From JAAZGD01 sp034003765 (GTDB lineage: Bacteria; Bacillota; Clostridia; Peptostreptococcales; Anaerovoracaceae): a stretch of 54,120 nt of DNA. The translations under genes and the position numbers were made by a program. Below, in pieces: positions 33,122 through 42,018 of this stretch. Each line of letters opens with the position of its first letter. Positions within the stretch are counted from its first letter, which is position 1. The stretch lies in NCBI GenBank assembly GCA_034003765.1, contig JAVEXZ010000014.1:1-54120 (forward strand), read 5' to 3'. The notes below the pieces were generated by a model that was not told where the DNA came from, did not search any database, and saw nothing but the letters and a program-made list of their open reading frames with translations.

Positions 33122-34396
33122 ATGGCCATTAAAAAAGATTTATCAATAGAATATCTTGGTGTTAAATGTGAGAATCCATTTTTCCTATCATCTTCCCCTG
33201 TAGGCAGTGACTATGATATGGTTGCAAAGTGCTTTGAAGAAGGTTGGGGCGGAGTATTTTATAAAACCGTAGGCTTTTGGATTCCCGACGAGTGCTCCCC
33301 AAGATTTGACCAAAACAACAAAGAAGGACTTCCTTGGATAGGTTTTAAGAACATGGAAATGATTTCGGACAAACCAACTGAGCAGAACTTTGAGACCATG
33401 AGAAAACTCAAGAGAAAATACCCAGACAAAATCATGGTAGCCTCTATTATGGGTGAAAACCAAAAAGAGTGGGGAGAACTTGCTAAACTTGCTGAACAGG
33501 CAGAAGCAGATCTCATTGAAGGAAACTTCTCATGCCCTCAAATGACAACCTGCGCTATGGGTTCAGACGTAGGAACCAATCCTGATTTAGTAGAGCTCTA
33601 TTCAAGAGAGGTTGCCAATGCAACAAAAATCCCCTTTATTGCAAAAATGACTCCTAATATCACAAATATGGAGATTCCTGCAGCTGCCGCTATTACTGGG
33701 GGAGCAATGGGCATATCTGCTATCAATACAATCAAATCTATTACTAATATTGATTTTGAAAACCTTACAGCTATGCCAGTTGTAGATGGTAAGTCATCAA
33801 TTTCTGGATATTCTGGAGCTGCAGTAAAACCAATTGCTTTAAGATTCTGCGCTCAAATGTTACAAGACCCAACCCTCAAGGATATTCATATATCTGGAAT
33901 CGGCGGAATTGAAACATGGAGAGATGCACTTGAATTCTTAGTTATTGGTTGCCGTAACGTTCAAGTAACCACTGCAATTATGCAGTATGGCTATAGAATT
34001 GTTGAAGACATGATTTCAGGAATGTCCCACTTTATGGATGAAAGAGGCTATAATAGCCTTGATGATTTCATTGGCCTTGCACTTCCAAATATTGTTCCAG
34101 CTGAAAAAATCAGAAGAACATTTAAAGTGCTACCAAGTGTAGATGATAAAAAGTGTATTGGATGCGGCCGTTGTTATATCTCTTGTTTTGATGGAGCTCA
34201 TCAGGCATTTGAATGGGATGAAAAGAAACGTAGACCTATCCTTGATAAAGAAAAATGCGTTGGCTGTCATTTATGTTTGAATGTTTGTCCTGTACAAGAA
34301 TGTATAACAGCAGGAGAAGTTGTATGGCTGGAAGATAAACTCAAAAAATTTGGAGACAAAAAGAATGATGTTATCGTAAAGAAACATTACGAATAA
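33122..34396 (+). CDS. preA: NAD-dependent dihydropyrimidine dehydrogenase, PreA subunit
   Basis: PreA carries the FMN barrel that reduces uracil or thymine to the dihydro form. The barrel covers about 1-310. The catalytic cysteine lies in EGNFSCPQMT at about residues 134-143. A C-terminal ferredoxin domain has two 4Fe-4S motifs, CIGCGRCYISC and CVGCHLCLNVCPVQEC, at about 345-395. The 424 residues are typical. With preT and the hydrolase it gives steps one and three of reductive pyrimidine degradation. Confidence 0.92.
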   Translation: MAIKKDLSIEYLGVKCENPFFLSSSPVGSDYDMVAKCFEEGWGGVFYKTVGFWIPDECSPRFDQNNKEGLPWIGFKNMEMISDKPTEQNFETMRKLKRKYPDKIMVASIMGENQKEWGELAKLAEQAEADLIEGNFSCPQMTTCAMGSDVGTNPDLVELYSREVANATKIPFIAKMTPNITNMEIPAAAAITGGAMGISAINTIKSITNIDFENLTAMPVVDGKSSISGYSGAAVKPIALRFCAQMLQDPTLKDIHISGIGGIETWRDALEFLVIGCRNVQVTTAIMQYGYRIVEDMISGMSHFMDERGYNSLDDFIGLALPNIVPAEKIRRTFKVLPSVDDKKCIGCGRCYISCFDGAHQAFEWDEKKRRPILDKEKCVGCHLCLNVCPVQECITAGEVVWLEDKLKKFGDKKNDVIVKKHYE

Positions 34397-34439
34397 AATC
34401 AACCAGATAATTGAAGGCAAAACCTAAAAAGAATTAAGA

Positions 34440-34480
34440 AAAGTCGTAGGACCCAGCGGTTCTGCGACTTTCCTAGTTTT
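34440..34480 (+). terminator. Terminator of the pyrimidine operon
   Basis: A 14-bp stem (34440-34453 with 34458-34471, some G-U pairs) has a CAGC loop. It is followed by CCTAGTTTT. Confidence 0.65.
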
Positions 34481-34507
34481 GAGGCCATGCTCTTATTCTC
34501 CTCCCCA

Positions 34508-34535
34508 TTGACAAAGCCAGGTTTTACTTTATAAT
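34508..34535 (+). promoter_or_regulatory. Promoter of thrS
   Basis: Perfect TTGACA (34508-34513) and TATAAT (34530-34535) are separated by 16 nt. The start would be near 34542, leaving a leader of about 90 nt. Confidence 0.75.
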
Positions 34536-34566
34536 TAAGTAAGAAAAAAAGAATATTGTATTATTT

Positions 34567-34596
34567 TCAATCCATGTCCATCGATGGATTGATTTT
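34567..34596 (+). promoter_or_regulatory. Terminator-like hairpin in the thrS leader
   Basis: TCAATCCAT (34567-34575) and ATGGATTGA (34584-34592) form a perfect 9-bp stem with an 8-nt loop, followed by TTTT. It lies between the promoter and the start codon, so it could be an attenuator. No T-box elements are present, and the leader is too short for one. Confidence 0.5.
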
Positions 34597-34633
34597 CATG
34601 ATTGATATGTTAAAATGACTCCAAGGAGAAAAA

Positions 34634-36379
34634 ATGGCAAAAGAAAAAATGGATTTTGAAGATCAGGAAGTTAAACTAAAATATAGACATACATCATCAC
34701 ATGTTATGGCCCAAGCCATCAAACACTTATGGCCTGAAGTCAAATTGGCTATAGGGCCTGCTATTGATAATGGTTTTTATTATGATTTGGATTTAGATTA
34801 TCGTTTAAGCGAAGAAGATTTTCCGAAAATTCAAAAAGAAATGAAAAAGATTATTAATGCCGCTTACCCCTTGGAGAGATTTGAACTCCCAAGAGATGAA
34901 GCCATTGAATTTATGGAAAAGGAAGAAGAACCCTATAAGGTTGAACTTATTAGAGATTTGCCTGAAGATACCATAATTTCTTTTTATCGCCAAGGCGACT
35001 TCACAGACCTTTGTGCAGGCCCTCATTTAGACCACACAGGCCAGGTAAAGGCTATCAAGTTAATGAGTGTTGCTGGAGCTTATTGGCGAGGTGATGAAAA
35101 GAATAAAATGCTTCAAAGAATTTATGGCACATCTTTTCCTACTCAAGATGAATTGGAAGAGTATATAAATCGCATAGAGGAAGCAAAAAGAAGAGATCAT
35201 CGAAAAATAGGCAAAGAGATGGACTTATTTGTTATGATGGAAGAAGGCCCGGGGTTTCCATTCTTTATGCCTAACGGTATGATAATTAGAAATGGATTAG
35301 AAAATTTTTGGAGAAGCGAACACACCAAAAGAGGCTACCAAGAAATAAAAACCCCCTTGATATTAGCTGAAGATTTATGGCATACTTCAGGCCATTGGGA
35401 TCATTATAAGGACAACATGTACTTTACTAAAATAGATGGTAAAGACTTTGCTATTAAGCCAATGAATTGCCCAGGGGCCTTGTTGTCCTATAAAAGAAAG
35501 ATGTACTCTTATAGGGATTTCCCCTTAAGGATTTGTGAATTAGGGCAAGTTCACCGCCATGAGTTGTCTGGTGCCCTGCATGGTCTTATGAGGGTCAGAA
35601 CCTTTACCCAAGATGATGCTCATCTTTTCATGATGCCAGAGCAAATCAAAGATGAAATAATAGGAGTGTTCCATTTTATTGATTACGTCTATAATCTTTT
35701 CGGATTTAAGTACCACATAGAACTTTCTACAAGACCTAAGGATAGTCTGGGGTCTGACGAGGACTGGGATTTGGCGGAAAAGGCATTGCAAGAGGCCATG
35801 GATTCAGCCAAAGTGCCCTATGTAATCAATAAAGGAGATGGGGCTTTTTACGGACCAAAACTGGACTTTCATTTGGAAGATTCAATAGGCAGGACTTGGC
35901 AGTGCGGGACCATCCAACTGGATTTTCAAATGCCTCAGCGGTTTGATCTCACATATACTGGTGCAGATGGAGAAAAACACAGGCCTATTATGATTCATAG
36001 AGTCATATTTGGATCAATTGAAAGATTTATAGGAATTTTGACAGAGCATACTGCGGGCAAATTCCCTTTATGGCTTGCCCCAGTTCAGGTGAAACTCCTA
36101 ACAGTGGCAGAAAAATATCAAGACTATGCCAAGAAGATAGCTGAGCAACTTGACGAAAAAGGATTCAGAGTTCAGCTAGATATACGTAATGAGAAAATTG
36201 GATATAAGCTTAGAGAAGCACGAAATGAAAGAGTCAATTATATTGGTGTTATTGGTGAGAGAGAAGTAGAAGGGGAAAAATTGACTCTTCGTTCATCAAA
36301 GACAGGAGAACTAGGCGAAGTATCTGTAATAGATTTCATATCAAACTTACAGGATGAGATTGAGAAAAAGGAATTATAG
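34634..36379 (+). CDS. thrS: Threonyl-tRNA synthetase lacking the TGS domain
   Basis: The enzyme charges tRNA-Thr. It begins almost at once with the editing domain. The hydrolytic residues are in HTSSHVMAQ (about 18-26) and DLCAGPHLDH (about 130-139). The catalytic core has zinc ligands in PMNCPGAL, HRHELSGALHG and MIHR. The anticodon-binding domain starts near 475. At 581 residues it lacks the roughly 60-residue N-terminal TGS domain of the 640-residue E. coli form. AAGGAG at 34622-34627 and the promoter show that the start is real. Confidence 0.95.
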   Translation: MAKEKMDFEDQEVKLKYRHTSSHVMAQAIKHLWPEVKLAIGPAIDNGFYYDLDLDYRLSEEDFPKIQKEMKKIINAAYPLERFELPRDEAIEFMEKEEEPYKVELIRDLPEDTIISFYRQGDFTDLCAGPHLDHTGQVKAIKLMSVAGAYWRGDEKNKMLQRIYGTSFPTQDELEEYINRIEEAKRRDHRKIGKEMDLFVMMEEGPGFPFFMPNGMIIRNGLENFWRSEHTKRGYQEIKTPLILAEDLWHTSGHWDHYKDNMYFTKIDGKDFAIKPMNCPGALLSYKRKMYSYRDFPLRICELGQVHRHELSGALHGLMRVRTFTQDDAHLFMMPEQIKDEIIGVFHFIDYVYNLFGFKYHIELSTRPKDSLGSDEDWDLAEKALQEAMDSAKVPYVINKGDGAFYGPKLDFHLEDSIGRTWQCGTIQLDFQMPQRFDLTYTGADGEKHRPIMIHRVIFGSIERFIGILTEHTAGKFPLWLAPVQVKLLTVAEKYQDYAKKIAEQLDEKGFRVQLDIRNEKIGYKLREARNERVNYIGVIGEREVEGEKLTLRSSKTGELGEVSVIDFISNLQDEIEKKEL

Positions 36380-36414
36380 ACTAGCGAAAAGGAATTGGGT
36401 TTTTGCAATTTCTT

Positions 36415-36446
36415 GGGGAGCAGCCTATTTGACTGTTCCTTGTTTT
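36415..36446 (+). terminator. Terminator of thrS
   Basis: GGAGCAG (36417-36423) pairs with CTGTTCC (36433-36439) through one G-U pair. Two further G-U pairs extend the stem, and TTGTTTTC follows. No clear promoter for rnfC is visible after it, so the rnf promoter remains unassigned. Confidence 0.6.
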
Positions 36447-36464
36447 CTTTAGGGAGGGAACAAA

Positions 36465-37781
36465 TTGAGTTTACTAATCAAAAAAAAGCTAAAGGGTATA
36501 CACGTAGAACACAATAAAAATACAAAGAATTCTGCAACGGAGAGGTTGCCTTTACCAGACAAGGTTTATTTGTCTATGGTTCAACATATTGGTTCTAAGT
36601 GTGACCCTATTGTAGAGGTTGGGGACCACGTTGATCTTGGACAACCTGTGGGGCAAACAGAAATACTTTTAAGTGCTCCCATACATGCAAGTGTTTCTGG
36701 CAAAGTTGTAGGAATTGATAAGATTATGTCTCTAATGGGAACCATGGATCGCCATGTGGTGATTGAGTCCGATGGACATCAAACTATATGGGAGGGAGTA
36801 AAACCACCAGTTATAGAGAATCGAGACGATTTTGTTAGGGCTATAAAAGATAGCGGGATTGTTGGCCTTGGTGGTGCAGCATTTCCTGTTAGTGTTAAAT
36901 ATAATCCTCCTAACATTGAACTTGTGGATACTTTAATTGTAAATGGGGCGGAATGTGAACCTTATATTACATCAGACTATCGAACTATGATAGAAGAAAC
37001 CAATTCAATAATAGACGGTATCGAAGGCATTATGAAATGGCTAGATATCAAAGAATGCTACATCGGGATTGAAGACAATAAGCCTGAAGCTATTTCACGT
37101 CTTTATGAAGCCCTTGAAGGCAATTACCATATTCACATAGTTATAATGAAGTCTGTGTACCCAAGGGGGGCAGAACGAGTAATGATATATGAGGCTACAG
37201 GTAAAGTTTTGCCACCTGGTAAATTGCCTGCTGATATAGGAGTTTTAGTTTCCAATGTTGCCACCGTTTCTTTCATTGGCAAATACCTATCTACAGGAAT
37301 GCCATTAGTAGAGAAGAGAATTACAGTGGATGGTAATGCAGTTACAACTCCTAAAAACTTAATGGTACCCTTGGGAACAAAAATCATAGATATTATTGAC
37401 TTTTGTGGAGGTTATAGGACTCCTCCAGCCAAGCTAATAATGGGAGGCCCCATGATGGGCCGAGCTATTTACAATGATGGAAAGCCCTTAATAAAGAATA
37501 ATAATGCCATTTTGGCCTTCGATGAAGAACAGGCTCATTTACAAGAAGAATCTCCCTGTATTAACTGTGGAAGATGCGTACGTGCTTGCCCTATGGATTT
37601 AATGCCAACCTTGATTAACAAGGCCTACCTGCAAAATGATTATGGGGAACTGAAGAGACTTAACGTTCAACTGTGTATGGGTTGCGGTTGTTGTTCTTAT
37701 GTATGTCCTTCTAAGCGAATGTTGAATATAGTTCACCTACTGGCAAAAGCCAAATTAAAAGAACTGGAGGCACCGCAATAA
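36465..37781 (+). CDS. rnfC: Rnf complex subunit RnfC
   Basis: Rnf oxidises reduced ferredoxin with NAD+ and pumps Na+ or H+ across the membrane. RnfC is the peripheral, NADH- and FMN-binding subunit. It has GLGGAAFPVSVKYNPP at about residues 133-148 and NGAECEPYITSDYRT just after. Two 4Fe-4S motifs, CINCGRCVRACPMDLMP and CMGCGCCSYVCPSKR, are at about 365-420. The 438 residues are typical. The start is TTG, after AGGGAGGG. Confidence 0.95.
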   Translation: MSLLIKKKLKGIHVEHNKNTKNSATERLPLPDKVYLSMVQHIGSKCDPIVEVGDHVDLGQPVGQTEILLSAPIHASVSGKVVGIDKIMSLMGTMDRHVVIESDGHQTIWEGVKPPVIENRDDFVRAIKDSGIVGLGGAAFPVSVKYNPPNIELVDTLIVNGAECEPYITSDYRTMIEETNSIIDGIEGIMKWLDIKECYIGIEDNKPEAISRLYEALEGNYHIHIVIMKSVYPRGAERVMIYEATGKVLPPGKLPADIGVLVSNVATVSFIGKYLSTGMPLVEKRITVDGNAVTTPKNLMVPLGTKIIDIIDFCGGYRTPPAKLIMGGPMMGRAIYNDGKPLIKNNNAILAFDEEQAHLQEESPCINCGRCVRACPMDLMPTLINKAYLQNDYGELKRLNVQLCMGCGCCSYVCPSKRMLNIVHLLAKAKLKELEAPQ

Positions 37782-38738
37782 ATGGAAGATTTTAGATACG
37801 GGAACTTGATCATTGCCCACTCCCCTCACATTGAGGATAGAATTACTACCGCTAAGATTATGTTGCATGTTATTATTGCCCTTTTACCAGCCCTAATTAC
37901 TGCAACCTATGTCTTTGGTTATAATGTTATTATAATGACCCTTGTGTGCGTTGTTTTTTGCGTCTTTTTCGAGTTTGCATTTCAGAGAATCACTAAAAGG
38001 CCTGACACCATAGATGATCTAAGTGCTGTGGTAACTGGTATATTGCTTTCGTTAAATCTTCCTGTTAACCTGCCATACTGGCAGGCTATTATTGGGTGTT
38101 TTGTTGCTATAGTTGTAGCAAAACAGATTTTCGGGGGAATAGGAAGCAACTTCGTAAATCCAGCTATACTTGGCCGAGTAGTTCTCTTGGTTTCTTTTCC
38201 TCAAACCATGACAAATTGGGTTTTGCCAAATCAAGGCTTTAGTAATTTGGATGCAACAACTGGCCCTACACCCTTGGGAGAATTCACAAAGGGGAACCTA
38301 GAAGCCTTGCCTTCAAACTTAGATTTATTTCTAGGTTTTGTTGGTGGTTCCCTTGGAGAAACTGGAGCCCTATTTCTCTTGCTTGGTGGGGTATTTTTAA
38401 TTGCGAGAAAAATAATAACTCCCGAAACCCCAATTGCTTTTCTCGGTACAATGGTCATAGTATCATTAATTGCAGGAGTAGATCCCATATTCCAAATATT
38501 GGCTGGAGGAGCCATGCTTGGTGCATTCTTCATGGCAACTGATTATTCCTCCTCGCCCCTTACATTTAAGGGCAAGATAATCTTTGGAATTGGCTGTGGT
38601 CTCTTTACCATGTTGATTCGATTATTTGGAGCCTACCCAGAAGGTGTATCATTTGCTATTCTCTTTATGAATATATTGACTCCACACATCAACAGGTTCG
38701 CAGGTACTCGTCTGTATGGAGGTGGGAAAAATGCTTAA
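37782..38738 (+). CDS. rnfD: Rnf complex subunit RnfD
   Basis: This is a membrane subunit with about nine hydrophobic segments and a covalently bound FMN. The flavin-attachment threonine lies in LDATTGPTPLGEF at about residues 157-169. It has 318 residues. Its start directly abuts the rnfC stop, and its end overlaps rnfG by 8 bases. Confidence 0.95.
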   Translation: MEDFRYGNLIIAHSPHIEDRITTAKIMLHVIIALLPALITATYVFGYNVIIMTLVCVVFCVFFEFAFQRITKRPDTIDDLSAVVTGILLSLNLPVNLPYWQAIIGCFVAIVVAKQIFGGIGSNFVNPAILGRVVLLVSFPQTMTNWVLPNQGFSNLDATTGPTPLGEFTKGNLEALPSNLDLFLGFVGGSLGETGALFLLLGGVFLIARKIITPETPIAFLGTMVIVSLIAGVDPIFQILAGGAMLGAFFMATDYSSSPLTFKGKIIFGIGCGLFTMLIRLFGAYPEGVSFAILFMNILTPHINRFAGTRLYGGGKNA

Positions 38739-39369
38739 AGAAAAGAAAGCAAAAAAAGTGAAAAAGGCTATAAACTATAAATTGGAGTTGAAATCACTAT
38801 TGACGCCTGCTTTGATAATCACTATTATTTGCTTGGTTTCAGCAAGCATACTGGTGGGAACCTATGAAATAACCAAACCAATCATTGAAGCTAATAATAC
38901 CAAGAGGGCAGATGCCGCACGTAGTCAGGTTTTTTCTCTAGGGGGATCTCAGGGGTTTTCTGAGATTTCAAATGAAGAATTATTAAAAGATTTTGAAGGG
39001 ACATTACCTGATGGCTTAATCGATGTATACCGGGCTAATAATAACAAAGGAATGGTACTTACCACTGAAGATAGGGGTTTTGGTGGGTCGATTCTTGTGG
39101 TCACCGGCATAGATAATAAAGGCAAGATAACAGGAATAACCATAACAGATCACAAAGAAACCCCAGGACTAGGAACAAAAGCTATGACTGTAGATTTTCT
39201 GTCCCAGTATATTGGGAAAATTAAAATCGATTCCTCAAAAGACGCAAAACAAGATGTGGCCATTGATGCAGTTACAGGGGCTACTGTTTCTTCCGATGCA
39301 ATATATAGAGCAGTTGAAAAAGCATTACTGAGTTACAAAGTTTTAGGGGGTGTACCAAATGACTTTTAA
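38731..39369 (+). CDS. rnfG: Rnf complex subunit RnfG
   Basis: RnfG has one N-terminal membrane helix (about residues 25-50) and an outer FMN-binding domain. The FMN is linked to a threonine in DAVTGATVSSDAIYRAVE at about 178-195. The ATG at 38716 comes before the GGAGGTGG at 38718-38725, so the ATG at 38731 is the start, giving 212 residues. It overlaps rnfD by 8 bases and rnfE by 11. Confidence 0.93.
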   Translation: MLKEKKAKKVKKAINYKLELKSLLTPALIITIICLVSASILVGTYEITKPIIEANNTKRADAARSQVFSLGGSQGFSEISNEELLKDFEGTLPDGLIDVYRANNNKGMVLTTEDRGFGGSILVVTGIDNKGKITGITITDHKETPGLGTKAMTVDFLSQYIGKIKIDSSKDAKQDVAIDAVTGATVSSDAIYRAVEKALLSYKVLGGVPNDF

Positions 39370-40039
39370 TAGAGACAATGAAAAATTCAAAATAGTTTTT
39401 AATGGGATCATTAAAGAGAACCCTGTGTTGACATTGCTATTGGGTTTATGCCCAGCATTGGCTGTTACTACTTCAGCGGGCAATGGTGTTGGTATGGGCC
39501 TATCTACCATGTTTGTTCTGATATGTTCAAATATGGTAATTTCTTCTCTAAAAGATTTTATCCCAGAGAAAGTCAGAATCCCTTCCTATATTGTTGTTAT
39601 TGCTAGTTTTGTAACAATTTTAGGCTTTTTACTTAAGGCTTATATCCCAGAACTAGACAAATCCTTGGGTTTATATGTTCCCTTAATTGTAGTCAATTGT
39701 ATTATATTAGGTAGAGCTGAAATGTTTGCAAGTAAAAGGTCCATCACTGATTCAGCATTTGATGGAATAGGAATGGGTCTTGGTTTCACCTCTGCCCTCT
39801 TTCTTATAGGCTTGATACGTGAATTACTTGGTGCTGGCACAATTTTTGGATTTGCTGTAACGGCAAATTACATTGAACCAATGTCAGTGTTTATGCTTGC
39901 TCCTGGAGGCTTCTTTGTATTAGGGTGCTTGGTTGCTCTGGTTACAGCAGTTTCTCGTGGTCGGGGAGTTAGGGTAAAAGAGATTGGATGCGAACGTTGC
40001 AAGGTTTGCGAATCTTCCAAGGAAGGAGACTGCAAATAA
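39359..40039 (+). CDS. rnfE: Rnf complex subunit RnfE with Cys-rich tail
   Basis: This is a membrane subunit with about six helices, which shares an intramembrane 2Fe-2S cluster with RnfA. The cluster cysteines are in LLGLCPALAVTT and VVNCIILGRAE. A GTG at 39350 lies within the RBS AGGGGGTG, so ATG 39359 is the start, giving 226 residues. The C-terminus ends EIGCERCKVCESSKEGDCK, with four cysteines that could bind metal. Confidence 0.93.
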   Translation: MTFNRDNEKFKIVFNGIIKENPVLTLLLGLCPALAVTTSAGNGVGMGLSTMFVLICSNMVISSLKDFIPEKVRIPSYIVVIASFVTILGFLLKAYIPELDKSLGLYVPLIVVNCIILGRAEMFASKRSITDSAFDGIGMGLGFTSALFLIGLIRELLGAGTIFGFAVTANYIEPMSVFMLAPGGFFVLGCLVALVTAVSRGRGVRVKEIGCERCKVCESSKEGDCK

Positions 40040-40638
40040 TGGAAATAATGAGAAACATGATGTTTATTCTTATGAGTATGGTATTGGTAGACAATCTTGT
40101 ACTAGCCAAGTTCCTAGGCATCTGTCCATTTTTAGGAGTTTCTAAAAAAATGGATTCTGCTGTTGGAATGTCATTTGCCGTTATAGCAGTAATGGTACTT
40201 GCAACTGCTGTAACTTGGCCAATTTACACATACTTTCTAGCAGCTTACGGTATTGAATACCTTCAGACGATTGTTTTTATTTTGGTTATAGCTTCCCTGG
40301 TTCAACTAATTGAGATGGTTCTAAAAAAATATATCCCCACACTCCACCAGGGATTAGGAGTCTATCTCCCCCTTATTACAACCAATTGTGCGGTACTTGG
40401 TATTGCAATATTGAATATAGATAATGGGTATGATTTTTTACAGTCAATGGTAAATGCTTTTGGTGGTGGGCTAGGATTTCTTGTAGCCATGGTACTTTTT
40501 TCTGGAGTGCGTAGGCATATAGAGGGTTGCGATATTCCCTTAACATTTAGGGGAATTCCTGCCACCTTAATTGCAGCTTCAATTTTGGCTATTTCCTTTA
40601 TGGGCTTTACTGGCGTCGTTGACGGAATATTTCTATAG
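40039..40638 (+). CDS. rnfA: Rnf complex subunit RnfA
   Basis: This is the partner of RnfE, with about six membrane helices. The cluster cysteines are in KFLGICPFLGV and TTNCAVLGIA. The frame is open from 39988, but the ATG at 40039 overlaps the rnfE stop (TAATG) and follows AAGGAGAC at 40023-40030, giving 199 residues, the usual size. Confidence 0.94.
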   Translation: MEIMRNMMFILMSMVLVDNLVLAKFLGICPFLGVSKKMDSAVGMSFAVIAVMVLATAVTWPIYTYFLAAYGIEYLQTIVFILVIASLVQLIEMVLKKYIPTLHQGLGVYLPLITTNCAVLGIAILNIDNGYDFLQSMVNAFGGGLGFLVAMVLFSGVRRHIEGCDIPLTFRGIPATLIAASILAISFMGFTGVVDGIFL

Positions 40639-40650
40639 AAAGGTGAATTT

Positions 40651-41460
40651 ATGATAACTTGGTTATTACCTATTATTATTGTGGTATCCTTAGGCCTAAT
40701 TGCAGGGATTATTCTTTCTATTGCAGGTAAATTTTTTACTGTTGAAAAAAATCCCCTTACAGAAAAAGTTAGGGCTGAGTTGCCAGGTATCAATTGTGGG
40801 GCTTGTGGATATGTAGGATGTGACCCTTATGCTGAAGCTTTGACTTCAGTTGAAGGAGCTATGGCCAACCTCTGCACTCCAGGTGGGGCAGAAGTTGTTG
40901 CGAAAATATGTGAGATACTGGATATTCCCCAAGAGGAAGTCGCATCTAAGTATGCGGTATTGCTTTGCTCTGGGACCCTGGATAAAACCGAATATGTAAT
41001 GGATTGGAGGAGCCTTCAATCCTGTGCTGCAAATAAAATGTTTTACAGGGGCAGAGGTGCATGTTACCAAACATGTTTGGGATATGGGGATTGTGTTAAG
41101 GTTTGTCCCCATGATGCCATAATCATAGAAGATGGAGTTGCTATAATTAGCAGAGCCCGGTGTGTGGGATGTGGATTATGTATTCCTTCTTGTCCTAACC
41201 ACTTGCTTCATTTGATGACAGGTGATAATTACATTTACGTTGCATGTAAATCCAACGCAAAGGGAAGTGATACCAGAAAAGCATGTACCGCTGGTTGTAT
41301 TGCCTGCAAAAAATGTGAAAAGGTATGCGAATTCGATGCTATACACGTGGAACATAATTTGGCTACCATTGATCAAAATAAATGCACCCAATGCGGTGCT
41401 TGTGTTGAGGCTTGCCCTGTGGGAGTAATTAAATGGATTAGAGAGGGATGCGATGTTTGA
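40651..41460 (+). CDS. rnfB: Rnf complex subunit RnfB
   Basis: RnfB accepts electrons from ferredoxin. An N-terminal helix (residues 1-25) is followed by the iron-sulfur domain NCGACGYVGCD with further Cys, at about 49-75. Several 4Fe-4S motifs follow: CYQTCLGYGDCVKVCP, CVGCGLCIPSCP, CIACKKCEKVC and CTQCGACVEACP. The length is 269. The stop overlaps the next gene. Confidence 0.94.
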   Translation: MITWLLPIIIVVSLGLIAGIILSIAGKFFTVEKNPLTEKVRAELPGINCGACGYVGCDPYAEALTSVEGAMANLCTPGGAEVVAKICEILDIPQEEVASKYAVLLCSGTLDKTEYVMDWRSLQSCAANKMFYRGRGACYQTCLGYGDCVKVCPHDAIIIEDGVAIISRARCVGCGLCIPSCPNHLLHLMTGDNYIYVACKSNAKGSDTRKACTAGCIACKKCEKVCEFDAIHVEHNLATIDQNKCTQCGACVEACPVGVIKWIREGCDV

Positions 41461-41722
41461 GAAAAAGCAAAAAGATGAGTGGCGGGGTGGGGTATTTTTA
41501 TGCACCACAAAAGACAGCCTGGAAGCAGATATCCTTGAGTCAAAACTTCGTAGCGAGGGCATTCCCTGCCTAAAAAAGTATCGTGGAGCCAGTAACTTCT
41601 TGGAAATCGCCATGGGACAAAATACCGCTTTTCCTATTGATTTATATGTACCTGAAGAGACATTAGAAGATGCCAAGAACATAATCATCCCTATACCCCT
41701 AGGTGAAGACCAGGAATTTTGA
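41453..41722 (+). CDS. DUF2007-domain protein
   Basis: This is a soluble protein of 89 residues resembling the DUF2007 family, whose members are of unknown role and are sometimes called putative signal transducers. VFLCTTKDSLEADILESKL, SEGIPCLKK and PIDLYVPEETLEDAKNII show the ferredoxin-like beta-alpha-beta pattern. It overlaps rnfB by 8 bases, so it is translated with the Rnf operon. A role in Rnf assembly or control is only a guess. Confidence 0.75.
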   Translation: MFEKKQKDEWRGGVFLCTTKDSLEADILESKLRSEGIPCLKKYRGASNFLEIAMGQNTAFPIDLYVPEETLEDAKNIIIPIPLGEDQEF

Positions 41723-41857
41723 AAATACTTTATAAGAGTTTTCAATTGGGATTTATCGATTTGATTTTTACTGGCTAGGATAATATGAATGACCAGAAAC
41801 AATGACCTTCAATATGCAAAAAATTGAAAAAAGCCTAGCATTTATAATTAAGAAAAA

Positions 41858-41894
41858 CCCAACTAATCAATAAAGAAGAAAAAGCCCAACTAAT
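41858..41894 (+). repeat. Short direct repeat after the rnf operon
   Basis: CCCAACTAAT occurs at 41858-41867 and 41885-41894, a 27-bp period, in an A-rich spacer. Confidence 0.6.
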
Positions 41895-41934
41895 TTCGGT
41901 AAAAATAAAAAACAATTAATTATAATAAAGGCGC

Positions 41935-41964
41935 TTGACAGTGTACTATTACACATGGTACACT
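41935..41964 (+). promoter_or_regulatory. Promoter and YtrA-type operator
   Basis: TTGACA (41935-41940) and TACACT (41959-41964) are 18 nt apart. AGTGTA (41940-41945), 13 nt, then TACACT (41959-41964) is the inverted repeat known, from memory, for YtrA in B. subtilis. The operator spans the promoter core, so bound repressor would block RNA polymerase. Confidence 0.8.
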
Positions 41965-42018
41965 CTTTTTGTTGGAATAATTGAGCTTATTTATTATACT
42001 AGGGAAGGAGGAAATGGA

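Noticed and set aside
34589..34616. Second thrS promoter (TTGATT-16-TAAAAT)
   Set aside because: Transcripts would begin at or after the RBS, so it could hardly give normal translation; the consensus promoter upstream is better.
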